Source: DAOUJI01 sp965237875 (GTDB lineage: Bacteria > Chloroflexota > Dehalococcoidia > Lucifugimonadales > JAGWBF01). From it: a stretch of DNA of 64,000 nucleotides. Of this stretch, positions 1-9,454 are shown one piece after another (positions within the stretch are counted from its first letter, which is position 1; the number at the start of each line of letters is the position of its first letter). The notes under the pieces were generated by a model that worked only from the letters and a program-made list of their open reading frames with translations, did no database searches and had not been told where the DNA came from. The position numbers and the translations under genes were made by a program. The DNA is taken from contig CBDEGP010000001.1 of assembly GCA_965237875.1 (NCBI GenBank), positions 868,001 to 932,000 on the forward strand, given 5' to 3'.

Positions 1-2
1 AA

Positions 3-236
3 GCGGCGCTGATCAGCCCACCGGAGGGCATCAACCTGTACGTGCTGCACGGTGTGCGCCAGGACGTGGACCGTGAAGAGTCGGAGAGGACCAACACGCC
101 GATGCGTCAAAGCACCATTGCAGACGTCTGGGTAGGCGTACTGCCCTTCATGGGCTGCTTGGCTGTGGTCACGGCCCTGGTGCTGGCATTCCCGCAGATT
201 GCCCTCTGGCTTCCGGACGTTCTCTTCAACAGATGA
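3..236 (+). CDS. TRAP transporter large permease, C-terminal end (partial)
   Basis: The reading frame is open from the window edge to TGA at 234-236 and gives 77 residues. The start (A-A-L-I-S-P-P-E-G-I-N-L) matches the conserved C-terminal part of DctM-type TRAP permeases, where a P-P-x-G-x-N motif precedes the last transmembrane helix. A hydrophobic helix of about 25 residues then ends in L-W-L-P-D, typical of this family. DctM forms the ion-coupled membrane channel for carboxylates delivered by a periplasmic binding protein. The binding protein and small permease would lie upstream, outside the window. A GTG at 42 is internal, not a start. Confidence 0.85.
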   Translation, partial: AALISPPEGINLYVLHGVRQDVDREESERTNTPMRQSTIADVWVGVLPFMGCLAVVTALVLAFPQIALWLPDVLFNR

Positions 237-302
237 CAAAGGCCAGGCGCCCGACAGCTAGCGAAAACGGCGCCAGGCTATCCTTCGACTGCGCTGTGCT
301 GA

Positions 303-380
303 GCTTTCAAGTAACTTCTGTCAGTTACTCGGTGTTGCTCGGCCCCGTCACCGGGGCATAACCCCGTTCAGGACGAACGT
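303..380. repeat. Dispersed intergenic repeat, copy A
   Basis: This stretch closely matches intergenic segments near 51800-51876 and 11562-11628. The shared core is GTTACTCG, a short variable part, then GCTCGGCCCCGTC-n-CCGGGGC, whose GCCCC/GGGGC arms can form a hairpin, followed by TAAC and an ACGA(A/G)CG tail. It lies between the TRAP permease and a methyltransferase gene. The copies here and at 51800 also share an AGCTTTCAA-n-TAACT left part. Confidence 0.7.
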
Positions 381-405
381 GCGGGGGTGAGTGCTTCGGC
401 TTTGC

Positions 406-1269
406 TCAGGATTGCGGCTTACAGGCGATGACCTCACCAAAGGCGATTGTTCCACACGCCCCGGGGTGGACTTTCCACAGGTCGAGGCCTTGACGCCATT
501 CGTCGAATTGCAGCTGGGTCGCCAACCCGTATTTCGTGGCCGCCGCTATCACGTCGGGAGAATAGAACCAGTCGATAATGAAGGCATGAAGGAAGGCTAC
601 GTCTTCGTTCGCGCTGAAGAAATCGAAGGATGCGCTCGCCCGTACGTCCGAGAACCCGGCCTGGAGGAACTCGTTCTTCAGCTCCTTCCCCAACCGGGGA
701 TGGTCCCCATTGGCCGCGAGAAGGTTTGCGAACACGGCCCATGCGGAGTCGGTGTCGTTGATGACGGGTTCCAGGAACGAGGATGAGACGAACATTTCCC
801 GGCTGGCGACGATGCCGCCGGGTGTCAAGACCCGCTTCACCTCGGCCAGCGCTGCCCGGGTGTCCGGAACGTGCATGAGAACGGCATGGCAGTGAGCGAC
901 GTCGAAAGAGTCGTCCTCAAAAGGAAGATCAAGCACGGAGCCTACGTGGAACGTCGCGTTATGGTGTCCGCCAGTCTCGGCGGCGGACCGGGCCAGGCCT
1001 ATCTGTGACTCCTCCATGTCGATGCCGTGCACCTCGCCGGGTTCCACCGCCTTGGCCAGACCGACCGTAATCGTCCCCGGTCCACAGCCGAAGTCGAGCG
1101 CTCGAAGTCCGGGCTTGAGGTGAGGAAGCAGATGTTTGGCGTGGGTTTCGACGCTGCGTCGATCGAGAAGCTGCCGAAACTCTTCGCTGTAGCCCATCGT
1201 GTAGTCGGATGTTGACGACGGCCGGTCGGGCATCGGTGGGCGCTCCTTTCCCGTGTCCGTTATCGTCAA
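406..1269 (-). CDS. Class I SAM-dependent methyltransferase
   Basis: A 287-residue protein with a Rossmann-type methyltransferase core. Motif I (L-D-F-G-C-G-P-G-T-I-T) is near residue 60, the acidic ribose-binding residue follows in G-I-D-M-E, and a post-I stretch D-V-A-H-C-H-A-V-L-M-H-V-P-D resembles UbiE/type-11 methyltransferases. It transfers a methyl group from S-adenosylmethionine; the substrate cannot be read from the sequence. A plausible promoter lies upstream at 1309-1336. The gene stands alone, so context gives no pathway. Confidence 0.85.
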   Translation of the reverse strand: MTITDTGKERPPMPDRPSSTSDYTMGYSEEFRQLLDRRSVETHAKHLLPHLKPGLRALDFGCGPGTITVGLAKAVEPGEVHGIDMEESQIGLARSAAETGGHHNATFHVGSVLDLPFEDDSFDVAHCHAVLMHVPDTRAALAEVKRVLTPGGIVASREMFVSSSFLEPVINDTDSAWAVFANLLAANGDHPRLGKELKNEFLQAGFSDVRASASFDFFSANEDVAFLHAFIIDWFYSPDVIAAATKYGLATQLQFDEWRQGLDLWKVHPGACGTIAFGEVIACKPQS

Positions 1270-1308
1270 GTCTGTGTCTTGGACTGAGCAACGCCAGTCT
1301 ACCTTTTG

Positions 1309-1336
1309 ATTATAGATGATTATAGAAGAGGGGCAA
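1309..1336 (-). promoter_or_regulatory. Probable sigma-70 promoter of the methyltransferase gene
   Basis: On the minus strand TTGCCC (1331-1336) is followed after 16 bases by TATAAT (1309-1314), about 40 bases before the start codon at 1269. A second TATAAT overlaps slightly upstream, because the sequence carries a direct repeat of GATTATAGA. Confidence 0.55.
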
Positions 1337-1456
1337 CCGAGCCCGAATCATCGGATCCGGACCGCGTATGGGTGACCGCCGGTTCGCCCAGCCACATCCA
1401 CGAGCAGTTGCTTTAGAGGTTCAGGCCGGCGGTGCAGCCAGACCTGCGGCAGTTCG

Positions 1457-1900
1457 TCAGGGGTAGAGTTCGTGGAGCTTGGCCGTTCTGTAGTCGAAGA
1501 CCTTCTTCAACTCCCGCGAAACGAACAGGTGATTCACCAGAGCGCCGCCCAACACCCGATAGGAGACATCATCAGTGACCAGGGTCCCATCCAGAGTTTC
1601 CTCGAATAGGTGGCGGTGCACCCAACGCTTGTACGGGCCGCGTATCTGGGTGTCGGTGAACCCGAACGGCGGATTCCATTCTGTGATCTCACTCTCCCAC
1701 ATGATAGGCAAGCCGCGCAGCTTTATCCAGTATTTGATTACGGTCCCAACCGCCATGTGGATAGGCAGCGGGGTTATGACGGAGAACCTGATCCACGGGG
1801 GCGTCAGCAGGTTGAGGTTCTCCGTCAGGGCAAAGAATTCGAATATTTCGGAAAGCGGACGTCGCAACAGCACACTGGCGCATATTCGGAAATCCGGCAT
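1457..1900 (-). CDS. SRPBCC-fold (START/polyketide-cyclase-like) protein
   Basis: I place the start at the ATG at 1900 because GGAG lies 8 bases before it; an upstream ATG at 1954 has no such site. The 147-residue protein begins with an F-R-I-C-A-S-V strand, then R-P-L-S-E-I-F-E-F-F, the usual helix of SRPBCC ligand-binding proteins, and continues with L-T-P-P-W-I-R-F. This fits the family of small single-domain cyclase/dehydrase-like proteins with a hydrophobic pocket. The ligand is unknown. It is divergent from the peptidase gene that follows. Confidence 0.7.
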   Translation of the reverse strand: MPDFRICASVLLRRPLSEIFEFFALTENLNLLTPPWIRFSVITPLPIHMAVGTVIKYWIKLRGLPIMWESEITEWNPPFGFTDTQIRGPYKRWVHRHLFEETLDGTLVTDDVSYRVLGGALVNHLFVSRELKKVFDYRTAKLHELYP

Positions 1901-2086
1901 AATCAATACTCCGCCCGGCCGGGGCTCCCACCCGGCGTTGTCGTGTACAATCATTTCGAATTATATCCAGTATGCGCGGGAAAAGTTGATGGAGATAGAG
2001 GTAGAACTCAGCCCGGTGGTCACTGTGGACGAACTGCTGTAGCTCTACCCGATCAAGGAGCCGCCGCATCGGCGTTCACTTTCGGC

Positions 2087-3634
2087 TTGCCAATCAGATT
2101 GCTTGAAACCCTTCAACCGGCGGCGCGGATTGGCCTATCGTGTTTGATGGCCGTCGCCCTGCTTTCGGCATGTGACGGCGGCCCGATGCCTACGGCGACA
2201 CAGGAACCGACTGCTACGGCGACGCAGGAACCGACAGCCACACCGACACTGGAACCGACGTCAACCCTTCCCCAGGCGGCGCCGACGGCTACGCCCACGC
2301 CTCTTCTGAGCGGTCGTCCGGGCGCCCCAGGATTGGGCGATCCGCTCTATCCCGGGCTCGGCAACGGAGGATATGACGTTGCCCACTATATTGTCACCCT
2401 GGAGATAGACATAGAAACCAGCACGATTTCTGGCCGCACTCGAATAGAAGCCAATGCGACCCAAGACCTCTCTTCATTCAATGTAGACTTTAGAGGCTTG
2501 ACCGTAACGCGAGTTGAGGTGGACGGCCGCCCCGCCAGCCACTCCCGTGCCGGATACGAGTTGACGATACAGCCGGTCATGCCCATACCTGAGGGAATGA
2601 CCTTCAATGCCACGGTGTCTTACAAAGGTCAGCCTTCCACAAGCTTCGCGCCGGGGGCCGACCTCCAAATGGGCTGGATAAACTACGAGACGGGGATTAT
2701 TGCCTATGGTGAACCCTGGGGAGCGTCTCATTGGTTCCCAGTCAATGAACATCCATCCGACAAAGCCTTGTATACCTTCATCATTACTGTACCCGATCCC
2801 TATGAGGCGGCGTCAAACGGTGAACTGACCGAGACGACGGACAATGGGCAGACCGTAACGTATGTATGGGAAAGCAGACATGAGATGGCCAGCTATCTGG
2901 CCTTCCTGGCTGTCGCTCAGTTTGACGATATCGTCGGTGAAAGTCGTGAAGGGATAACCGTCATCAACTCGCTTGAGGCCTCAATAGACGGATCGGCAAG
3001 GAGCCTTCTGAACAGCATCCCTTCAATAGTGGACTATTTCAGTGAATTGTTCGGGCCGTATCCATTCGAGTCCACGGGCGCCGTTGTCATTGACGTCGCA
3101 TCTCTGCCGATAGGCGAGGCGATCCCGGCTCTGGAAACCCAACCGAGGCCCGTTTACGAGATAAGAGCGCTGGAGTTTATAGGAGACAGAGTGATCGCCC
3201 ACGAGTTGGCCCACCAGTGGTTTGGGAACCTGCTTACTCCCGCGTCGTGGCAAGAGTTGTGGCTGAGTGAGGGGTTCGCGACTTACGCCGAGTGGTTGTG
3301 GGAAGACCACAAGTACGGCGGAGGCGTTTTCGATTCATTCTGGGAGACGGTCTGGCGCCCTGTCTATGGGCCGCCGGGAAACCCCAGTCCCAGCGCCCCC
3401 TTTAGCGGCGCGGTCTATGAAAGGGGCGCGATGGCCCTCCACGCGCTGCGTGGTGAAGTAGGCGACGAGGCGTTTTTCCGGACGCTGCGCGAGTATGTGT
3501 CCCGCCATGCGGGCGGCAACGTGACGACTGCGGATTTTGTGGCCGTGGCCGAGGAGGTGGCGGAGAAAGACCTGGACGGCCTGTTCGATTCCTGGCTCTT
3601 TGACGAAACGACTCCACCGCCGCCGGCGCCATAG
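2087..3634 (+). CDS. M1-type aminopeptidase-like lipoprotein
   Basis: The protein carries a lipoprotein signal ending L-L-S-A-C, a Pro/Thr-rich linker built from repeated P-T-A-T-x-E units, then an M1 (gluzincin) N-terminal beta domain and catalytic domain. The zinc motif is H-E-L-A-H near residue 372, and the third ligand lies in L-W-L-S-E-G-F-A downstream. Substrates would be extracellular peptides handled at the outer face of the membrane. The open frame reaches back to 1610, antisense to the previous gene. No ATG gives a full signal peptide, so a TTG near 2087 is my best guess; the ATG at 2147 would leave only eight residues before the lipobox cysteine. Confidence 0.75.
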   Translation: MPIRLLETLQPAARIGLSCLMAVALLSACDGGPMPTATQEPTATATQEPTATPTLEPTSTLPQAAPTATPTPLLSGRPGAPGLGDPLYPGLGNGGYDVAHYIVTLEIDIETSTISGRTRIEANATQDLSSFNVDFRGLTVTRVEVDGRPASHSRAGYELTIQPVMPIPEGMTFNATVSYKGQPSTSFAPGADLQMGWINYETGIIAYGEPWGASHWFPVNEHPSDKALYTFIITVPDPYEAASNGELTETTDNGQTVTYVWESRHEMASYLAFLAVAQFDDIVGESREGITVINSLEASIDGSARSLLNSIPSIVDYFSELFGPYPFESTGAVVIDVASLPIGEAIPALETQPRPVYEIRALEFIGDRVIAHELAHQWFGNLLTPASWQELWLSEGFATYAEWLWEDHKYGGGVFDSFWETVWRPVYGPPGNPSPSAPFSGAVYERGAMALHALRGEVGDEAFFRTLREYVSRHAGGNVTTADFVAVAEEVAEKDLDGLFDSWLFDETTPPPPAP

Positions 3635-3672
3635 GAGCCTGGCTAATTGGACGCCGAGGCCCGCACGTTCAG

Positions 3673-6594
3673 CTATTGCGGAAGGGCGTCCCTGAGGACC
3701 TCCACGAGATGCCGGACTCTTCTCCCCGTGGCGTGCTCTATCTGCTGGCGGCAGGACACGCCCATCACCGCCACCTCCCAGTCGGGTCCCTTGGACTCCA
3801 CGGCTGGGAACAAGGTCTGCCTTCCCACGGCCATCGATACGTCGTAGTGCTCCTTCTCGTAGCCGAAAGATCCCGCCATGCCGCAGCAGCCTGAGTTGAC
3901 CTCCTGGACCTCATATCCCGGAGCAAGGCGCAAGGCGGCCACCGAGTGTCCGGATCCCGTCAAGGCTTTTTGGTGGCAGTGGCCGTGGAACAACACCTTC
4001 TTGCCCAGACCGGTGAAATCCAGGTCCAGGCGTCCGGTTGACTTGAGTCCGGCAAGGAACTCGTCTATGAGGAAGCTGTTGGCGGCTACAATGTCGGCCT
4101 TGTCGTCGGTGAGCAGGTCGGGATATTCGTCCTTGAGCGTCAGCAGGCAGCTGGGCTCGCAACCGATGATGGGGATGCCCTCCCGGGCGTAGGGATAGAG
4201 CAAGTCCACGTTTCGCCTGGCGTTGTCCTTGGCCTTGGACAGGAGGCCTTTCGAAATCATGGGCCTTCCGCAGCACACGGGATTGGCCGGGATGATGTTG
4301 AAGCCCGCCGCTTCAAGAAGCTCCACCGCGGCGATGCCCACGCCAGGGTAGTTGTAGTTCATGAACGTGTCATTGAACAGGACCACGCTGCCGTTCCGGC
4401 CTTCGGTGTTGGGTTGGCGAGACTTGGCCCACTCAGGGAAGGTCTTGGACGCCAGCCTGGGAAGAGACCTGTTGGGATGGACTCCTATGAGCTTGCTGAG
4501 AATCAAGCGGCTGAGAGGGAACCCGGAGGCCAGGTTGACCAGCGGAGCAAAGCGGGACCCGATGCGGCTCAGCGTGTTGATGTTTGCGAACGCCCTGGTG
4601 CGCAAGGAAATCCCGTGAGAGCGGTTGTAGTGGTCCAGGAACTCGTACTTGATTTTGGCCATGTCCACGCCTGTTTGGCACTCCGCCTTGCATCCTTTGC
4701 ACTCAAGGCACAGGTCCATTGCCTCGTAGAGCCGTTTGCTGTCCAACCCGTCTTGGGGCAACGCGCCGGACAACACGGCCCGGAGCAGGTTGGCCCTGCC
4801 TCGCGTGGAATGCTCTTCCTCTTTGGTGACCATGTAGGAGGGGCACATGGTCCCAGTCGCCTTGCGGCAGGCGCCCATGCCGTTGCACATTTCCACGGAG
4901 CCGGCATAGCCGAAGTCCCTGGAGAAGTCCAACGTGGTTTCCGTCTGAGCGGCCTTGTACGCCGGGCTGATTCGCAGGTTCTCAGTCATGGGGGGACAAT
5001 CTACGATCTTGCCGGGGTTCATGATGTTGTGGGGGTCGAACGCCTGCTTCACTTCACGAAAAGCCTGGTAGAGGCGGCTTCCGAACATCTTCTCGTTCCA
5101 GACCCCGCGGACGATTCCGTCCCCGTGCTCGCCGCTCAGTGACCCGCCGTACTCCAGCGTAAGGTCGCTGATTTCCCTGGCGATGGATTCCATCTTCGCC
5201 GTCCCGTCTGTGGTCTTCAGGTTGACCAGAGGGCGGACGTGCAGGCATCCCACGCTGGCGTGGCCATAGTAGGCGGCCGTGGTGTCGTGGGCCTTGACGA
5301 TTTCGTCGAACTTCTTGATGAACGCCCCCAATCTCTGGGGGTCCACCGCGGTGTCCTCGACGTAGGCTACGGGCTTCGAGTCTCCTCTGGCGCTCATCAG
5401 CAGACCCAGGCCGGAGCTTCTCAGCGCCCATACCTTGGCCTGTTCCGAGGGTTCCAGGATGTTCAAGCAGGCATACCCCAACCCCTTCCGGTCCATGTCG
5501 GAGCGGAGGTCGCCAAGCCTTGCGACAACTTCTTCCTGGGACTCGCCGGTAAGTTCAACAGCCAGAAGGGCGTCAGGGGAGCCTTCTACGAAATCCATCA
5601 AACGAGCCGAGCCCAGGGACTCGCGGCAGCGGTCCAATATCATGCGGCCTATCATCTCCACTGCCGCGGGGTTGTGCCTCAGAATCTCCCAGGTGGCGTC
5701 GCACGCCTCGACCACGTCGTCAAAGTGGAGCACCGCCAAACCCTTGTGGCGCGGGACTGGGACCAGATTCACCTTTGCCTCGGTGACCACGCACAGGGAG
5801 CCCTCGGAGCCCACGACCATGCGCGACATGTTAACCAGCGGACCCGGCTCGATGAATTCGTCCAAGTTAAAGCCGCTGACCCGGCGCATGATCTTAGGGT
5901 AGCGGGACAGGACTTCGTCCCGGTTTTCCCGGGCGATGCGCAATACGTCCCGGTACAGGCTGGACTCTAAGCCGTCACCGGAGAGCTTGGACTCCAACTC
6001 GGCCTCGTTCAGCGGCCTGAAATGGGCTTGGGTTCCGTCGGAGAGTATCGTGCGGAGTTCCATAATGTGGTCGATGGTCTTGCCGTAAACCACCGAGTGG
6101 GAGCCGCAGGTGTTGTTTCCGATGCCTCCGCCCACGCAGGCCCTGTTGGACGTCGTGGGGTCCGGTGCGTACTGGAGTCCGAACGGCGATACGATGCGGT
6201 TCAGCTCGTCCAACACTATCCCCGGCTCCACTCTGGCCCAGCCCTCCTCCTCGTTGACGGCGATGACACGGCTCATATACTTGGTGAAGTCCATCACGAT
6301 GGCGTGGTTGACAGTCTGTCCCGCCAAGCTGGTCCCGCCGCACCGGGGCAGGACGGGCGTCTTGTGCCTGGACGCCACCTCCATCACGGCCAGAACGTCC
6401 TCCACGTTTCGGGGAATCACCACCCCCACAGGTTCCATCTGGTACATGGATGCGTCTGTGCTGTAGAGGACACGGGAGTAAGGATCGAACCGGACTTCGC
6501 CGGCGACCCGTTTTCGAAGCTCGTGGGCAAGCTCTTGACGATCGGCGGCTTGGGCGCGGGTTGCCCGGGTTGAATGTTGTGCTGATGCGGCCAT
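3673..6594 (-). CDS. FAD-linked oxidase fused to Fe-S (CCG-domain) oxidoreductase
   Basis: A 973-residue fusion. Residues about 45-270 are a PCMH-type FAD-binding domain (P-R-C-G-G-T-S-L-A-G-Q and G-I-G-N-N-T-C-G). A GlcD-like C-terminal oxidase domain follows with S-G-E-H-G-D-G-I-V-R-G. Next come two Cys-rich 4Fe-4S segments (including C-L-E-C-K-G-C-K-A-E-C) and two CCG-type cysteine motifs (C-C-G-R-P and S-G-C-C-G-M-A-G). This is the architecture of membrane-associated D-lactate or glycolate dehydrogenases that pass electrons from FAD through Fe-S clusters. The 2-hydroxyacid substrate is not determined. It is a single gene, transcribed divergently from the Nudix gene. Confidence 0.9.
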   Translation of the reverse strand: MAASAQHSTRATRAQAADRQELAHELRKRVAGEVRFDPYSRVLYSTDASMYQMEPVGVVIPRNVEDVLAVMEVASRHKTPVLPRCGGTSLAGQTVNHAIVMDFTKYMSRVIAVNEEEGWARVEPGIVLDELNRIVSPFGLQYAPDPTTSNRACVGGGIGNNTCGSHSVVYGKTIDHIMELRTILSDGTQAHFRPLNEAELESKLSGDGLESSLYRDVLRIARENRDEVLSRYPKIMRRVSGFNLDEFIEPGPLVNMSRMVVGSEGSLCVVTEAKVNLVPVPRHKGLAVLHFDDVVEACDATWEILRHNPAAVEMIGRMILDRCRESLGSARLMDFVEGSPDALLAVELTGESQEEVVARLGDLRSDMDRKGLGYACLNILEPSEQAKVWALRSSGLGLLMSARGDSKPVAYVEDTAVDPQRLGAFIKKFDEIVKAHDTTAAYYGHASVGCLHVRPLVNLKTTDGTAKMESIAREISDLTLEYGGSLSGEHGDGIVRGVWNEKMFGSRLYQAFREVKQAFDPHNIMNPGKIVDCPPMTENLRISPAYKAAQTETTLDFSRDFGYAGSVEMCNGMGACRKATGTMCPSYMVTKEEEHSTRGRANLLRAVLSGALPQDGLDSKRLYEAMDLCLECKGCKAECQTGVDMAKIKYEFLDHYNRSHGISLRTRAFANINTLSRIGSRFAPLVNLASGFPLSRLILSKLIGVHPNRSLPRLASKTFPEWAKSRQPNTEGRNGSVVLFNDTFMNYNYPGVGIAAVELLEAAGFNIIPANPVCCGRPMISKGLLSKAKDNARRNVDLLYPYAREGIPIIGCEPSCLLTLKDEYPDLLTDDKADIVAANSFLIDEFLAGLKSTGRLDLDFTGLGKKVLFHGHCHQKALTGSGHSVAALRLAPGYEVQEVNSGCCGMAGSFGYEKEHYDVSMAVGRQTLFPAVESKGPDWEVAVMGVSCRQQIEHATGRRVRHLVEVLRDALPQ

Positions 6595-6779
6595 GCCTGC
6601 TCCCCTTTACGGCTGAGACATACTTTAGCTTATGGCGGTCATGGCTTCAACGTAGGGCGGCGTCGTTCCTAAACCGTCGTTCCGGCAGCCCGCCGCCTAA
6701 CGCCGGCGGCGCTCAGACGTGCATCATGGATTGTCGTACCGATGCGCTCGGGCCAACGTCGTGATATTCTATAGGGCGC

Positions 6780-7298
6780 ATGATGGACCAAGAGAATTAC
6801 TGTCCTAGGTGCGCTCACGCCCTGGAGTGGAAAGAGACTCAGGGGAAGGAGCGTCCCGTATGCCCGAGCTGCGGGAAGGTTGTCTACTATGACCCCAAGG
6901 TGACCGCCGTGGCGGTGGTTGAACGTGACGGAAATGTCCTGTTCATCCGGCGCATACTGGACCCGGGCATGGGGCGCTGGAGCCTGCCCGGAGGCTATGT
7001 TGACCGGGGCGAGGAAGTGGCCCGCGCCGCCGAGCGGGAGGTGATGGAGGAGACGGGGCTTGAGGTCCGCGTCGAGGGTGTGGTGGGCGTTTACTCCCAG
7101 TCCGGTCATCCCGTGATTCTGGTGGTCTACGACTCCGTCATTGTCGGAGGTGTTCTCACACCTGGGGAAGAAGCATCCGACGCCCGGTTTTTCGACTTGG
7201 GAGACCTCCCGGAACTGGCTTTCGAAAGGGACTCGGTTGTCCTCGAGGACTGGAAAAGCCATCGAGAAAAGACTGTTAAAACCGGCTCGATTCGTTGA
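6780..7298 (+). CDS. Nudix hydrolase with N-terminal zinc ribbon
   Basis: A 172-residue protein. An N-terminal zinc ribbon (C-P-R-C at the start and C-P-S-C about 20 residues later) precedes a Nudix domain. The Nudix box runs G-G-Y-V-D-R-G-E-E and then R-E-V-M-E-E-T-G-L, with the full GX5EX7REUXEEXGU pattern. Such proteins hydrolyse nucleoside-diphosphate derivatives such as ADP-ribose or NADH; which one is unknown. The gene starts ATG-ATG. A TATTCT hexamer ends 9 bases before the ATG, so the transcript may be nearly leaderless. Confidence 0.85.
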   Translation: MMDQENYCPRCAHALEWKETQGKERPVCPSCGKVVYYDPKVTAVAVVERDGNVLFIRRILDPGMGRWSLPGGYVDRGEEVARAAEREVMEETGLEVRVEGVVGVYSQSGHPVILVVYDSVIVGGVLTPGEEASDARFFDLGDLPELAFERDSVVLEDWKSHREKTVKTGSIR

Positions 7299-7364
7299 CA
7301 GTTGTCTCCTGTCCTTTAATAATGTTGCGAGCCGCATCGCAGGGTCTAAGGAGGTGCGTTGACA

Positions 7365-8264
7365 ATGGCCTCTGAAATAGGGTTCATCGGTCTAGGAATC
7401 ATGGGAAAGCCCATGGCCCGCAACCTGATGAAGGCGGGCCATTCCCTCGTTGTCCACAACCGGAATCCTGATCCGGTTGACGAATTGGCGGCTGAGGGAG
7501 CTTCCAAGGCTTCCACTTCGGCCGAGGCGGCGTCACAGTCCGATATAGTGATCACCATGCTGCCTGACTCCGCCGACTCGGAGGAGGTGATCCTTGGCAA
7601 GGACGGTGTGCTCGAGGGAGCTCGGAAGGGCTCAGTCATCATCGATATGAGTTCTATAGCGCCCCTCGTGTCCATCAAGATCGCTTCCGCGGCCGAAAAA
7701 GCCGGAGTGGATATGCTGGACGCCCCGGTCAGCGGCGGCGAACCAAGGGCTGTCGACGGCACTCTGGCCATCATGGTGGGGGGCAAGGAAGAGACATTCG
7801 AGCGTTGCAGGCCGGTCTTGGAGTGCATGGGCAGGTCCATTGTCCGGGTGGGAAAAGTGGGGGCTGGCAACACCGTGAAGCTTGCCAACCAGATTATCGT
7901 GGCGGCCAACATAGAGGCGCTGGCCGAAGCGTTGGTGTTGGCCAAGAAGGCCGGAATAGACCCGGACCTGGTCTTCAACGCCATACGCGGCGGTCTGGCG
8001 GGGAGCGCCGTCATGGAGGCCAAGGCCCCGTTGATCATGGACGGCGCTTTTGAGCCGGGATTCCGCATCAGGCTGCATCAAAAGGACCTTCACAACGCCT
8101 TGCTGACCGGAAAGGACTTGGGAGTCCCCCTGCCTGTAACGGGCCTGGTGCAGCAAATGCTGGGAGCGCTTATCAACAGGGGGTTTGGTGAAAAGGACCA
8201 TTCCGCCATCGCAACTTTCCTGGAAGACCTGGCGGGCGTAGAAGCCAGGAAGTCTGCTGAATGA
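7365..8264 (+). CDS. NAD(P)-dependent beta-hydroxyacid dehydrogenase (3-hydroxyisobutyrate dehydrogenase family)
   Basis: A 299-residue enzyme. It opens with the Rossmann motif G-F-I-G-L-G-I-M-G-K-P-M-A, carries the family substrate motif D-A-P-V-S-G-G near residue 120 and the catalytic-lysine region G-A-G-N-T-V-K-L-A-N-Q. Relatives oxidise 3-hydroxyisobutyrate or reduce tartronate semialdehyde; the exact substrate is open. The Shine-Dalgarno AAGGAGG at 7348-7354 serves the ATG at 7365, although a TTG at 7359 is also in frame. The stop overlaps the sucC start by four bases, so it is probably co-transcribed with sucCD. Confidence 0.88.
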   Translation: MASEIGFIGLGIMGKPMARNLMKAGHSLVVHNRNPDPVDELAAEGASKASTSAEAASQSDIVITMLPDSADSEEVILGKDGVLEGARKGSVIIDMSSIAPLVSIKIASAAEKAGVDMLDAPVSGGEPRAVDGTLAIMVGGKEETFERCRPVLECMGRSIVRVGKVGAGNTVKLANQIIVAANIEALAEALVLAKKAGIDPDLVFNAIRGGLAGSAVMEAKAPLIMDGAFEPGFRIRLHQKDLHNALLTGKDLGVPLPVTGLVQQMLGALINRGFGEKDHSAIATFLEDLAGVEARKSAE

Positions 8265-9454
8265 AGCTCCACGAGCACCAGTCCAAGGAGATATTCGCCC
8301 GTTTCGGCATCCCCATCCCCAGGGGAGAGGTTGTGTCCTCCCCTGAAGAGGCTGCCGAAGCCGCCCAGAGGCTGGGCGGCCGGGTGGTTGTAAAAGCCCA
8401 GGTCCATGCCGGAGGGCGCGGCAAGGGAGGCGGGATCAAGGTTGCAGCCAACCCTGAAGAGGCGAGAGCCGCGGCGGCGGGCCTCATCGGGACACGGCTG
8501 GTCACCCCCCAGACCGGTCCTGAAGGCGTTCCCGTGGAAAAGCTGATGATAGAGGAAGCGGAATCTCTGGTGACGGAGCTGTACCTGTCCGTCACGGTGG
8601 ACCGCAACTTCCGGGGGCCGGTTTTCATCGCAAGCGCTTCGGGCGGGATGGACATCGAGCAGGTCGCCGCCGAGAGTCCTTCCAAGATACACACGGAGGC
8701 CGTGGACCCGTTGGTGGGACTCCAACCCTTCCAGGGGCGCCGCATTTGCCGATTTTTGGGACTGAGCAGGCCGCATTTCAGGCCCGCCTTGCAGATCATA
8801 GACGCTCTTTACCGGGTTTTCGTGGAGAACGACTGCTCTCTTGTCGAGGTCAACCCCCTGGCGGTGAACGCCGAAGGGCGAATCTTTGCCCTGGACGCCA
8901 AGATAAACCTGGAAGACGACGCCTTGGCCCGTCACCCCGAACTCAATGCCCTGAGAGACCCCAACCAGGAAGAGCCTCTGGAGGCCAAGGCCCAGGAATA
9001 TCAGATCTCCTACGTCAAGCTGGACGGAGACGTCGCCTGCCTGGTCAACGGAGCCGGACTGGCCATGGCCACCATGGACGTAGTCAAGACGGCGGGGGGC
9101 CGCCCGGCCAACTTCCTGGACGTGGGAGGCGGCGCCAGCGAGGAGAAAGTCGCCCAGGCGTTGGACATAATGCTCTCCGACCCTCAGGTGAAGTGGGTCC
9201 TTGTGGACATCTTCGGGGGCATTCTGCATTGCGATCTGGCGGCGAGGGGGATAGTGCAGGGCTACCGCAACGCGGGCGCCGACCTGCCCCTGCTGGTGCG
9301 GATGTTGGGGACCAACGTGGACGAGGGAAAGGCGATACTCAAGGAATCGGGAATCAACGTGACCTTCGCAGAGTCTCTTGCGGAGTTGGCCGATTGTGTG
9401 CGGGAGGCGGTGTCAAGCCCCGAGGCGCTCGGCGGCGGAGGCGCCGGGGGGTGA
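8261..9454 (+). CDS. sucC: Succinyl-CoA ligase (ADP/GDP-forming), beta subunit
   Basis: A 397-residue protein starting with the typical L-H-E-H-Q-S-K-E-I-F ATP-grasp N terminus. The nucleotide-binding stretch V-V-V-K-A-Q-V-H-A-G-G-R-G-K follows, with the CoA-ligase C-terminal domain (F-L-D-V-G-G-G-A, then D-I-F-G-G-I) at about 270-340. With SucD it interconverts succinyl-CoA and succinate with nucleotide phosphorylation in the TCA cycle. It overlaps the preceding dehydrogenase (ATGA) and sucD (GTGA), which indicates translational coupling. Confidence 0.95.
   Translation: MKLHEHQSKEIFARFGIPIPRGEVVSSPEEAAEAAQRLGGRVVVKAQVHAGGRGKGGGIKVAANPEEARAAAAGLIGTRLVTPQTGPEGVPVEKLMIEEAESLVTELYLSVTVDRNFRGPVFIASASGGMDIEQVAAESPSKIHTEAVDPLVGLQPFQGRRICRFLGLSRPHFRPALQIIDALYRVFVENDCSLVEVNPLAVNAEGRIFALDAKINLEDDALARHPELNALRDPNQEEPLEAKAQEYQISYVKLDGDVACLVNGAGLAMATMDVVKTAGGRPANFLDVGGGASEEKVAQALDIMLSDPQVKWVLVDIFGGILHCDLAARGIVQGYRNAGADLPLLVRMLGTNVDEGKAILKESGINVTFAESLAELADCVREAVSSPEALGGGGAGG

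Noticed and set aside
1610..2086. N-terminal extension of the M1 peptidase frame
   Set aside because: It runs antisense through the SRPBCC gene and would bury the lipoprotein signal in the middle of the protein.
4414..5142. A 242-residue plus-strand frame opposite the FAD/Fe-S gene
   Set aside because: It is a shadow of the strong minus-strand coding sequence and has no domain pattern.
8746..9450. Long upstream extension of sucD
   Set aside because: It lies inside sucC in a shifted frame; sucD begins at the GTG overlapping the sucC stop.
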